This document shows, piece after piece, positions 17,301 through 24,853 of a stretch of DNA of 64,000 nt. This DNA is from Ruegeria_C sp041537925 (GTDB lineage Bacteria > Pseudomonadota > Alphaproteobacteria > Rhodobacterales > Rhodobacteraceae), in contig NZ_JBGOSH010000004.1 of the NCBI RefSeq assembly GCF_041537925.1, forward strand, positions 124,001-188,000. Reading direction: 5' to 3'. Made by a program: the position numbers and the translations under genes. Within the stretch, counting starts at the first letter, position 1; every line of letters begins with the position of its first letter. Below the pieces are notes generated by a model. The model was not told where the DNA came from. It saw nothing but the letters and a program-made list of their open reading frames with translations, and searched no databases.

Positions 17301-17454
17301 ATTGAGGCGCGAAGCCATGCGCGAGGCGTTCTCGGTCACTGAGGTTGAGGACGCCGAAGGCGACAGCATGAAGCCGGGCGAGGTGCATCTGCGCCTTCAT
17401 ACGCTGGGGTTCGAGGATGAATATTGGATCGATACCGGACTTTTCCGGCTGTAG
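14380..17454 (+). CDS. srfB: SrfB-family protein with ASKHA (actin/Hsp70-like) ATPase motifs
   Basis: A 1024-residue protein of the SrfB 'virulence factor' family (about 1000 residues in enterobacteria). I can see the three nucleotide-binding motifs of the actin/Hsp70/sugar-kinase fold: phosphate-1 DVGNSRTCGIL from residue 283, phosphate-2 DIGGGTTDLMV from 598, and an adenosine motif LITGRPSRLPAV from 792. The first about 280 and the last about 170 residues are extra domains. No signal peptide or TM segment is present, so it should act in the cytoplasm. Neighbouring genes are the SrfA-like gene (21 bases upstream) and srfC (9 bases downstream). Function is not established; an ATP-driven scaffold or chaperone for the GTPase next door is inference. 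Confidence 0.88.
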   Translation: MQSSEHLARLVDWRDEVTLVPYSGVQILDFGFRLDQVEVKNARFIERQVGGDDANEEWALMPLTGDAETDEAIEEAARDDDDSYSVRPIAALEPFLSKWVPVPVLRIKTDRGPGGEERFDPGPSTWARMRVVELDSPEGEGGNTHRVQLAIDTALIEAAQADRYLAPERADAEKSREFRFVSDPAHMDWFLRRLDSDGDGQALDLQKWVSDWLEEAFIAFKRAERPGRRITPDTLPHKFEHWARYLAFLRLVNHAVSVPRLRLANTVSQRDGMTPVDVELVLDVGNSRTCGILIERFPGETRLDLARSYPLEVRDLSQPERTYSGLFESRVEFSEFRMGDERFASRSGRRNAFIWPSFVRTGPEALRLVAGEEGTETASGLSSPKRYLWDDTPLQQDWRFHHHSDPNNLPKSLRAGMRFLNENGDVLEQIAADEKARLRPRGKSQTNPAIRPRFARASLFGFMLAEIIAHALIQVNAPASRARRAQSELPRRLDRIILTLPTATTAQEQAIIRSKAKGALSLVWSLMGLSSGESAISQPPELIVEWDEASCTQLVYLYSELTQKFDGRIDRFLELKGRPRARSDGADPTPSLRLASIDIGGGTTDLMVTTYWGEAGRVLHPRQTFREGFRVAGDELLQRVIASIILPGLQTAIEVSGGRYAAEKIRELFAGDTGGLDQQSIQKRRQFALRVLMPLAVAILEACETADEFAPLDLTIADILPLSDSGDASLPDVLTDYIEQPARTLGAEEFHLRDVVLSFSRDEVDAIAREVLQKALGNMGEVIAHLGVDVVLITGRPSRLPAVRAILQEMMVVPPHRLIPMHSYKTGRWYPFRDPVTQRIGDPKSTVAVGGMLIALSEARIPNFKVMTGAFRMRSTARYIGEMDTSGQILADRVLFSEVDLDAGKSAQDLEASVKMYTPIHLGARQLPLERWTTTPLYRLDFATQSAQGRAPLNVTFERTEFDGDSDVETSDTVLRREAMREAFSVTEVEDAEGDSMKPGEVHLRLHTLGFEDEYWIDTGLFRL

Positions 17455-17463
17455 GTTGAGAAG

Positions 17464-20067
17464 ATGAGCACAGACGTACAGGAACAGCTTGCACAGGAAT
17501 GCGCCCGTATCGCCTCGGTCTGCGGCGAGGCGCTGACCTGGGTGCAGGACCCCGGCAATGGTGATCTGCTGGGGGCCGAGGCGCGGTCGCTGATCCGGTT
17601 GATGCGACAATCGGCGCGGCGTTCGCGGCGGTTGAGCCGGTCGGCGCGGACCCGCATGTCGGTCAGCGTGTTCGGCCCCAGCCAGGCGGGCAAATCCTTT
17701 CTGGTCTCGGTGCTGGCCCGACCCGAGAACGGGCGTCTGGTGGCGGATTTCGAGGGGTCGGACGGTCAGCTGGATTACATCCGCCAGATCAACCCCGAGG
17801 GCGAAGGGGAAAGCACCGGTCTGGTGACGCGGTTCACCATGGAACGCGCGCCCAGCCCCGCGGGCTTTCCGATCCGGTTGAATCTGCTCTCTGAGGCAGA
17901 CATCGCCCGCACAATGATCAATTCATTCTTCATGGATGGCGACCGGTCCGAACCGGTCCCGGAACCGGGCGATATCGCGGCGCATCTCGATCAGTTCAAA
18001 CCGCGCGCAGGCACGGTACAGCCGGGACTGGATGAGGATGACGTGCATGAGATCGCCGAATATGTCGACAGCCATTTCGGGCGAGAGGCCTATGCCACCG
18101 CGCTGCGCCCACTCTGGGAAGAGGCCGCGCAAATCCTGCCGGGCCTGTCGCGTGTGGACCGGGCCGCGTTTCTGTCGCTGCTTTGGGGCGGTCATGCGCC
18201 GTTTTCCGAGCTCTACCTGACCCTTGCCGATGCGCTGGCGCAGCTCGATCATGCGGCGCAGGTCTATGCCGGGCTGGATGCGCTGGTGCCGCGCGAGGCC
18301 TCGATCATCGACGTCAAAACGCTAAGCGGGGCGGCAGATGGTACGCCACTCAGCGTGACCACCGAACAGGGGCGGCAGGCAACGCTGCCACGTTCGGTCA
18401 TTTGCGGGTTGGCAGCCGAACTGGTGCTGCCGATGCGCGACCTGCCGTCGCAAATGTTTGCGGATACCGATCTGCTGGATTTCCCCGGCGCACGGAACCG
18501 CTTCGAACAAGACCTATCGAAAGCCTTTGAAAGCCCTGATAATTTGCTTCCCGAACTGCTCTTGCGGGGCAAGGTGGCCTATCTCTTCGATCGCTATGTC
18601 GAGGATCAGGAAATCACTTCAATGCTGCTGTGTATTCCGGACAGCAACATGGAAACGGTGGATCTGCCAGGGTTGGTGCAGAACTGGATCGCCAAGACCC
18701 ATGGCCCGACGCCCGAGGCCCGGCGGGCGGCGGATTGCGTGCTGTTCATGGTGCTGACCAAGTTCGACAAGCATCTGTCGGACAGCGCGGCAGAGGGCGG
18801 GGACGAGACCCGGTTCGACCGGCGAATGCAGGCCTCACTGTTGGAGAAATTCGGCAAGGGCAGTGACCCGTGGGTCAGCGAATGGCAGACGGGCCAGAGC
18901 TTTGACAACTGCTTCTGGTTGCGCAATCCGAACTATTATGTCGACGGGCTGATCGACTATGACGAAGACCGCCGCGAGCTACGCCTGCGCCCCGAAAAAG
19001 AGGCGCGGTTGGCCGAGCTGCGCTCAGGCTGTGTACAGGCGCCGTCGGTGCAGCGGCACTTCGCGTCACCCGAGGCGGCTTGGGATGCGGCGCTATCGCT
19101 TAACGATGGCGGGGTGAACTACCTCGCGCAACATATTGAGAAGGTGTGTAAACCCGACAGCAAGTTGGTGCAGATCAGGGCGCAGTTGCGGCAAGTCATA
19201 GATGAGCTCGCGCGCGCCATGGCCCCGTTCCATGTCTCGGATGATGTGGAAAAGCGCATTGCCGAGAAACAAGATGCCGCTGCGCGCGTCATCGACGATC
19301 TGGAACAGGTTCTGTCTCGACACCGCTTTGGCGCGCTGGTTTCGGCCCTGATGGTCGATCAGGAAGAGATCGAAGGCCGGATCAGCCGGGTACCCAGTTC
19401 GATCCGCATCACAAACGCGGTGAACGCGGCCGAAGGCGGCAGCGCTGGCCTGCAACGCCCGGGCCGTCCGACGCAGCGCTCGCAGGGCACACCAGACGGC
19501 ATCCGCACCATGACCCTGGAGCAGTTTCAGGCAGAAACCGCGTTGGAGGCCTGGATCGAAGGCATGAAGGCGCTGCGCAGCGATGCGATGCGGCTTCGGG
19601 CCTATGGGATCGGTGAAGGCACATCGGGTGATCTGGTGGCTGAACTGATCCAGGCGGCACGACGCACCGATCTGAGCGACCGCACAGCGGACATTTTGCG
19701 TGAGGTGAATTTTGGACTGACGGTTGAGAAACAGGCGCAACCGGCCTCGATTCTGGGGGCTGAAGCGATCAATGGTTTTGTCTCGACCCTAGGCATGCAG
19801 GATGTGGCCGAGGCCGACAGGCCCAAGGTGCAAAACAGTGATGGTAGCGAGCGCGCGATCTTCGTGACGCCGGCACCGTCGGATAGCGCCGATGATTTGC
19901 CGCAGCAGCCGCGTCCGACAGCGCAGAGTTTCTGGACCGACTGGGTCTTTGGCCTGGATGCAATGTTTGTCGCCAATGCCAAGGACGGTCTGGGCGGGCA
20001 GGTCGATGTGGATCAGAATCTGGCGCTGGGCCGCATTCTCGGCGCATTGAACGGGCAGGGCGGATGA
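17464..20067 (+). CDS. srfC: SrfC-family protein with dynamin-like GTPase motifs
   Basis: An 867-residue protein of the SrfC family. GTPase motifs are visible: G1 GPSQAGKS at residues 71-78, G3 DFPG at 339-342 and G4 TKFD at 432-435 (N/TKxD type). The wide spacing between G1 and G3, and long helical regions on the C-terminal side (about 540-860), are more like dynamin-related large GTPases than small G proteins. No TM segment is seen. It follows srfB by 9 bases and overlaps the next start by 4 bases. A membrane-remodelling or assembly role together with the ASKHA protein SrfB is inference; the literature name 'virulence factor' comes from Salmonella SsrB regulation, not from a known mechanism. 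Confidence 0.88.
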   Translation: MSTDVQEQLAQECARIASVCGEALTWVQDPGNGDLLGAEARSLIRLMRQSARRSRRLSRSARTRMSVSVFGPSQAGKSFLVSVLARPENGRLVADFEGSDGQLDYIRQINPEGEGESTGLVTRFTMERAPSPAGFPIRLNLLSEADIARTMINSFFMDGDRSEPVPEPGDIAAHLDQFKPRAGTVQPGLDEDDVHEIAEYVDSHFGREAYATALRPLWEEAAQILPGLSRVDRAAFLSLLWGGHAPFSELYLTLADALAQLDHAAQVYAGLDALVPREASIIDVKTLSGAADGTPLSVTTEQGRQATLPRSVICGLAAELVLPMRDLPSQMFADTDLLDFPGARNRFEQDLSKAFESPDNLLPELLLRGKVAYLFDRYVEDQEITSMLLCIPDSNMETVDLPGLVQNWIAKTHGPTPEARRAADCVLFMVLTKFDKHLSDSAAEGGDETRFDRRMQASLLEKFGKGSDPWVSEWQTGQSFDNCFWLRNPNYYVDGLIDYDEDRRELRLRPEKEARLAELRSGCVQAPSVQRHFASPEAAWDAALSLNDGGVNYLAQHIEKVCKPDSKLVQIRAQLRQVIDELARAMAPFHVSDDVEKRIAEKQDAAARVIDDLEQVLSRHRFGALVSALMVDQEEIEGRISRVPSSIRITNAVNAAEGGSAGLQRPGRPTQRSQGTPDGIRTMTLEQFQAETALEAWIEGMKALRSDAMRLRAYGIGEGTSGDLVAELIQAARRTDLSDRTADILREVNFGLTVEKQAQPASILGAEAINGFVSTLGMQDVAEADRPKVQNSDGSERAIFVTPAPSDSADDLPQQPRPTAQSFWTDWVFGLDAMFVANAKDGLGGQVDVDQNLALGRILGALNGQGG

Positions 20068-21050
20068 GGATCAAAGTCCACCCGGACCCCCAGAACCCCT
20101 CGGGCGGGTTTGCCTTTCTGGAACTGCCCGGCGAATCGATGCCGGATCAGGTGCGCGTGGCGGTGCAGGATGCCTATTCCGGGCGCTGGCTGCATCCGTA
20201 TGCGGGGGTAGCAGAGGAGCCGAACTGGCAGCCGCAAATGCAGGAGCTTGGCCCGTTCGACATCTTCCGCCATGACGGGGCCGACTGGTTGCGGCTGGGA
20301 CCCGAAGTGGTGAACCGGCTGGAGGAATACACCGCACTGCGGTTCCGGATCGACGGCAAGCAGTACGAGGCGATTTGGCCTGACAGTGTTGCGCCGCGCA
20401 CGGAAAAAGCGGTGCCGGGGGCGTTGCGGGTCACCACGCGCGCGCAACCGGTCGTGGAGCCGGTCCAGGTGAAATTGCCGCCAGAACCTGTTGAACCAGA
20501 AACGGAAATTGCCTCAGTTGAATCAGTGGAAACTCCGCCGAAACGGCGCGGTTATGCGCTCTGGCTGGGCGTGCTATTGCTGCTCTGTGCGGCGGGCGCG
20601 GCGGCGTGGTATATGCTGTCCGAAGAGAGTGACTCGATCACACCGGAGGGCCTGACGCCGGTCGCCGAGACCAGCGGCTCTGCCTGTGCCTTGCCCGCGC
20701 TTCGGGCACTGGGCGGGTTCGATGCACAGATTGCGGCGGTGCGAGACTGCGGATCGGATGTATCGCCCGATGCGGCTCTGACCCTGATTGAGACCGCCGC
20801 CAAACAGGGCAACCCGGAGGCGCTGACACTGTTCGGTACGCTTTATGACGGCGACGAACTTGCCCCGCGGATCGAGAACCTGACCGGGCTCACATTTGCC
20901 GATGATCCGGCACAGGCGGCGGAATACTACGCCGGAGCGGTGGCGGCGGGCTCAGGTGAGGCTCAGGCGCGGCTTGACGCAACCTGTGCGCGGCTCGACG
21001 GGTCCTCGCTGACGCTGGAAAAGGGGGCATTTGATGATTTCTGCCGTTAA
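20064..21050 (+). CDS. Single-pass membrane protein with Sel1-like C-terminal repeats
   Basis: A 328-residue protein of no family I can name. Residues 1-125 are a soluble cytoplasmic domain (starts MRIKVHPDPQNPSGGFAFLE). A Pro/Glu-rich linker precedes the TM segment at about 164-184 (LWLGVLLLLCAAGAAAWYML). The periplasmic part has Cys residues (GSACALP, AVRDCG) and two helix pairs like Sel1/TPR repeats (LIETAAKQGNPEALTLFG; AAEYYAGAVAAGSGEAQARL). The start overlaps the srfC stop (ATGA) and the end overlaps the next gene by 17 bases, so it is firmly within the operon. A role as membrane adaptor between the cytoplasmic NTPases and the secreted vWA protein is plausible but inferred. Confidence 0.75.
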   Translation: MRIKVHPDPQNPSGGFAFLELPGESMPDQVRVAVQDAYSGRWLHPYAGVAEEPNWQPQMQELGPFDIFRHDGADWLRLGPEVVNRLEEYTALRFRIDGKQYEAIWPDSVAPRTEKAVPGALRVTTRAQPVVEPVQVKLPPEPVEPETEIASVESVETPPKRRGYALWLGVLLLLCAAGAAAWYMLSEESDSITPEGLTPVAETSGSACALPALRALGGFDAQIAAVRDCGSDVSPDAALTLIETAAKQGNPEALTLFGTLYDGDELAPRIENLTGLTFADDPAQAAEYYAGAVAAGSGEAQARLDATCARLDGSSLTLEKGAFDDFCR

Positions 21051-22947
21051 ATCCGCCGCAATCGCCCTTGGCTTCGCAATGATGCTGACGACCCCGTCCA
21101 GTGTCTCGGCGGCAGATCGGCCCTTGCTGGCTGAGGGGCGAAAGACTGTCTATCAGCGGGTTTTGACCCGTCCGGGCGCCCTGCAATTCTCGGAACCAGA
21201 TGGCGGTGTTCTCCGCCAATATCCCGCCTTTCAGCCGCTTTATGTCTATGCCACTCAGCCCGGCTGGTACCAAGTGGGCCGTTCGATTTCCGAGGGGCCT
21301 GACGGTTGGCTGCGCGCCGATCAGGCGGTGGAATGGAAACAGAATATTGTCGCCGCTTTCACCAACGCTGCGGGTCGGCAACGGCAGGTGATGTTCGACA
21401 GCGAAGAGCGCCTACGCGACCTGATGGAAAACGACGCACTGCAGTCCGAACAGGCGCAGATCCTGCGCGAAGTGTCTGAAGGTGCGCTTGCGCCTGAGCG
21501 CGGTGTGGTGGCAGCAGAGCCCGAGGAATATATCAACATCGTTGAACGGCTTTACCTGATGCCGATCCTCGATTTCACCCAGGACCTGCACCCGCTGAAT
21601 TACGAGGATAACCTGCTGATGCAGGTCGCCTCGGTGCCGCTGCGCGAAGATGGCGCGCAGGCGGGCATGATCGCCGATAATTTCGATGCGGGCATCGTGT
21701 TTGTCCTTGATACCACCAGTTCGATGGACCCCTATATCCAGCGCACGCAGGCGGCGGTCGCAAAGATCATCGGTGATATTCAAGGCACCGAGGTTGGCTC
21801 GCGCGTGCAGTTCGGCGTTGTAGCATTTCGCGACAATGATGCGGCTGCCCCGGGCCTTGAATATCGCACCAGAACGCTTCTGCCGCTAGAACGGCGTGAT
21901 GATCAGACGCAGGTCGTCTCGACCATCCGTGCGGCGTCCAATGTGGCCCGCGTCAACTCGCCCGGATTCAACGAGGACAGTTTGGCCGGGGTCGAAGATG
22001 CTCTGGAAGGCACCAACTGGTCAGGGAGCGATGGCGATCCATTCGATGCGCGGATCGTGGTACTGATCACCGATGCCGGGCCGAAGGATGCCCGCGACCC
22101 TAACGCTCGCTCCGGGATTGGCCCCGCCGAATTGCAGCGTGCGGCGCAGGACAAGGGCGTTGCCGTTATGACCCTGCATCTGCAGACACCTGCCGGGGGC
22201 GCGGCGCAACATGCTTATGCCGAAAACCAATACCGCCAGCTCTCGCGCTTCAATGACGAGACCTTTTACTATGGCATTGCCGATGGCTCCGAGGCCGCGT
22301 TTGAGCAGGAGGTGACGCAGCTTGTCACCGCGCTGACTGATGTCATCCGCGTGGCGCGCGACGAAAAACCGCTGCTCAGCCCGGATGAGGCGGGCAAGGT
22401 GGCCAATCTGGGGTTGGCGATGCAACTGGCCTATCTCGGGCGTCTGAAGGACCGGCAAGCCCCGGATGTGATCGAAGGCTGGGTGTCGGAAAAGGCGGTC
22501 GAAGATCCAACCCGTCTGGCCATCGAGCCGCGTTTGCTAGTTACCAAGAACGAGATGGCGACGATGGCCGATCTGCTGGAACAATTGCTGGAACTGGGCG
22601 AGCAGAGCCGCAATGCCGAGGATGCCGACACCTTCTTTGCGCAGGTCCGCGATGTAGTGGCGCGGATGGCACGCAACCCGGATCGGCTGGTGAACACCGA
22701 CGCGGAAACCCTTGGCGGGGCATTGGAATTTCTCGAAGACCTGCCCTATGAAAGCCAACTCATGCTGACCACACCGGCCCGATGGCAGCAAAGCGCGATG
22801 ATCCGGCGGCAGATCCTGGACGGGATGCGGCAAAAGCTGACGCAATACCGCAAATGGCTGCTGGACCCCGCTGTTTGGACGGCGCTTTCGGACGATGCCC
22901 CGGATGGTGAGCATGTCTTTGCCATGCCGTTTGATGTCCTGCCATGA
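21034..22947 (+). CDS. Secreted SH3-like / von Willebrand factor A domain protein
   Basis: A 637-residue periplasmic protein. A signal peptide is cleaved near residue 27 (SSVSAAD). Residues 40-100 resemble a bacterial SH3 domain (VLTRPGALQFSEPDGG, WYQVGRS, GPDGWLRADQ). A vWA domain starts near 220 with the MIDAS motif DTTSSMD (226-232) and continues through VVAFRDND and ITDAG (Asp347), so metal-dependent ligand binding is likely. The last about 230 residues are helical. The ATG at 21034 is preferred to TTG at 21031. It overlaps both neighbours. vWA proteins often act with AAA or other NTPases in assembly of complexes; here the partners would be SrfB/SrfC via membrane proteins, or the ABC transporter. 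Confidence 0.85.
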   Translation: MISAVKSAAIALGFAMMLTTPSSVSAADRPLLAEGRKTVYQRVLTRPGALQFSEPDGGVLRQYPAFQPLYVYATQPGWYQVGRSISEGPDGWLRADQAVEWKQNIVAAFTNAAGRQRQVMFDSEERLRDLMENDALQSEQAQILREVSEGALAPERGVVAAEPEEYINIVERLYLMPILDFTQDLHPLNYEDNLLMQVASVPLREDGAQAGMIADNFDAGIVFVLDTTSSMDPYIQRTQAAVAKIIGDIQGTEVGSRVQFGVVAFRDNDAAAPGLEYRTRTLLPLERRDDQTQVVSTIRAASNVARVNSPGFNEDSLAGVEDALEGTNWSGSDGDPFDARIVVLITDAGPKDARDPNARSGIGPAELQRAAQDKGVAVMTLHLQTPAGGAAQHAYAENQYRQLSRFNDETFYYGIADGSEAAFEQEVTQLVTALTDVIRVARDEKPLLSPDEAGKVANLGLAMQLAYLGRLKDRQAPDVIEGWVSEKAVEDPTRLAIEPRLLVTKNEMATMADLLEQLLELGEQSRNAEDADTFFAQVRDVVARMARNPDRLVNTDAETLGGALEFLEDLPYESQLMLTTPARWQQSAMIRRQILDGMRQKLTQYRKWLLDPAVWTALSDDAPDGEHVFAMPFDVLP

Positions 22948-23663
22948 TCGCTGAGGGCGGGCTGACCGTTCGCAATGGTGCCATCGAGGTTGCGGATATC
23001 GACCGCGTGTTCCGGGTCGAGATCGACGCGCTTGATCTTCCGCCCGGCGGGGTGATCGCCCTGTCCGGGGCCAGCGGTTCGGGCAAGACGCTGATCCTTG
23101 AGGTTCTCGGCCTGCTACGCCCGCCTGCCAAGGAAACGCTCTATGCGGCTGCGGGCAATGATCTGGCCGCGCTCTGGTCGCGCGGGGCGGATGGTGATGA
23201 GCTGCCGCTGATGCGGGCGACGTTGTTTGGATTTGTGCCCCAGACTGGCGGCTTGCTGCCGTTTCTTGACGTTAGTGACAACATCGCCCTGCCGCAGCGG
23301 ATCTGTGACCGGCCCGATGCCGTGTGGTGCGCCGAACTGATCGAGCGGTTGGGCCTCGCCGATCTGCGCACGCTCTTGCCTGACGCGCTGTCCATCGGTC
23401 AACGTCAGCGGGTGGCAATTGCCCGCTCGCTGGCCCATCGCCCCGCCTTTGTGATCGCGGATGAGCCGACCGCCGCGCTGGATGCGCAAAGCGCCGATCA
23501 GGTATTGGCGCTGTTGCTGGAGGTGGCCCGTGATACTGGCGCAGGGCTGCTGCTGTCCTCGCACGATACCGACCGGATCGCCCGTTTCGGGATCGAGATG
23601 CGGCGGCTTGAACCCGCAAAGGACAGGCCCTTCACCACAAGGTTGGAGGCCGCTCCATGCTGA
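22944..23663 (+). CDS. ABC transporter ATP-binding protein (MacB/LolD-like)
   Basis: A 239-residue ABC ATPase. Walker A is GASGSGKT (about 42-49), the Q-loop is FVPQTGG, the signature is LSIGQRQRVAIARS, Walker B is FVIADEPTAALD and the H-loop SSHD. The signature has Ile in place of the first Gly-type residue (LSIGQ for LSGGQ), which is tolerated in this family. Together with the next gene, an FtsX-type permease, it makes a two-component exporter or mechanotransmission ABC system of the LolCDE/MacB/FtsEX class. It is coupled to the vWA gene by an ATGA overlap and overlaps the permease start by 7 bases. Confidence 0.9.
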   Translation: MIAEGGLTVRNGAIEVADIDRVFRVEIDALDLPPGGVIALSGASGSGKTLILEVLGLLRPPAKETLYAAAGNDLAALWSRGADGDELPLMRATLFGFVPQTGGLLPFLDVSDNIALPQRICDRPDAVWCAELIERLGLADLRTLLPDALSIGQRQRVAIARSLAHRPAFVIADEPTAALDAQSADQVLALLLEVARDTGAGLLLSSHDTDRIARFGIEMRRLEPAKDRPFTTRLEAAPC

Positions 23664-24853
23664 TCACCTGGCTGGCCTTCAAGGATCTCTGGCGCGAGCG
23701 GTTCTATCTGTTCTGCAATTGCGCCTTGCTGGTGGGTATTCTGGTGCCGCTTCTGGTGCTGTTCGGCGTCAAGAACGGCGTCTATTCTGCCCTGATCGGC
23801 GAAATGATGGAAAACCCCGCCTATCTGCAGATCGACACAGCGGGCAATGTGACGCTGAGCGAGGACGATCTCGCGCCCTTGCGCGGCTGGACCGAGATCG
23901 CCTTCATGACCCCCAAGGTGCGCACACAGTTTGACTATATGAATGTCCGCCAGAGTAGCGGTCGGCGTATCCGGCAGGCGGTGATCGTGCCCTCGGGCAC
24001 AGGCGATCCGACGCTGCCGGCGGGGGCACGGCTCGACAACAGCAACGTTGCAGTGAGCGCGCTGCTGGCGCGGCAGTTGGAGCTTGCGCCCGGTGCCTCC
24101 GTTCAGCTGATCAGCCAGGCTGAAGGGCGGCCGAGGCAGCTGGTGCTGGATATGCGAGTGGGGCTGGTGCTGGAGGACCGTGCGCTGGGCGGTCGCGCGG
24201 TTCTTGTCCCGTTTGAGACGCTGGACCTGATCGAGGCCTTTTACGATGCCTATGCCTTGCCCGATCACGGGATCGAGGCGGGCAAGGATATCGCCGGGCG
24301 GGTCCCGGCCTATTCAGGCGCGCGGATTTATGCCCGTGACCTTGAGACGTTGCCAGGACTGCAGGCCCGGATCGAGGATCAACTTGGCGTGACCACCCAT
24401 GCCCGCACCGCCGATGTCACTTCGCTGCTGCGGCTGGGGCGCAACCTGACCCTTGCATTGAGCTTGACGGCGGGGATCGCAGCGCTGGGTCTGGCCGCCG
24501 CGCTGACGCTCAGCTTCTGGTCCGAGGTGGCGCGTAAGCGGCGGGTGCTGGCCAGCCTTGCGATGCTTGGGCTGACCCGCCGCCAACTGGCGCTGTTCCC
24601 GGTGGTGCAGGCGCTGGTTGCGGCGGCGCTTGGCCTGGTGCTGTCGTTCCTGCTATATGGGATCGCTGGCCGTATGGCGCAGCTTTGGTTTGGGCAGGGG
24701 CTGCCGGGCGGTCGCAGCCTGTCGGTGATCTCGATGGGGCAGGCCCTGATGATCTCACTTGCGGTATTTGTCGTTGTGGCGCTTGCCGCCGCAATCGCCG
24801 CTTGGCGTGCGCAGCGGTCGGACCCGGCGTTGGTTCTGCGGGAGGTTTCATGA
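23657..24853 (+). CDS. FtsX/MacB-type ABC transporter permease
   Basis: A 398-residue membrane protein with the typical 4-TM topology of the FtsX-like permeases: one N-terminal TM (about 14-36), a periplasmic domain of about 220 residues, and three C-terminal TM segments (LSLTAGIAALGLAAALTLSF, VVQALVAAALGLVLSFLLYG, MISLAVFVVVALAAAIAAW). Such permeases (LolC/E, MacB, FtsX) do not pump through a channel but transmit ATP-driven movements to periplasmic partners. Here the partners could be the vWA protein or the formylglycine-enzyme-like protein encoded on either side. A TTGGAGG ribosome site precedes the ATG, and the stop overlaps the next ATG by 4 bases. Confidence 0.88.
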   Translation: MLITWLAFKDLWRERFYLFCNCALLVGILVPLLVLFGVKNGVYSALIGEMMENPAYLQIDTAGNVTLSEDDLAPLRGWTEIAFMTPKVRTQFDYMNVRQSSGRRIRQAVIVPSGTGDPTLPAGARLDNSNVAVSALLARQLELAPGASVQLISQAEGRPRQLVLDMRVGLVLEDRALGGRAVLVPFETLDLIEAFYDAYALPDHGIEAGKDIAGRVPAYSGARIYARDLETLPGLQARIEDQLGVTTHARTADVTSLLRLGRNLTLALSLTAGIAALGLAAALTLSFWSEVARKRRVLASLAMLGLTRRQLALFPVVQALVAAALGLVLSFLLYGIAGRMAQLWFGQGLPGGRSLSVISMGQALMISLAVFVVVALAAAIAAWRAQRSDPALVLREVS

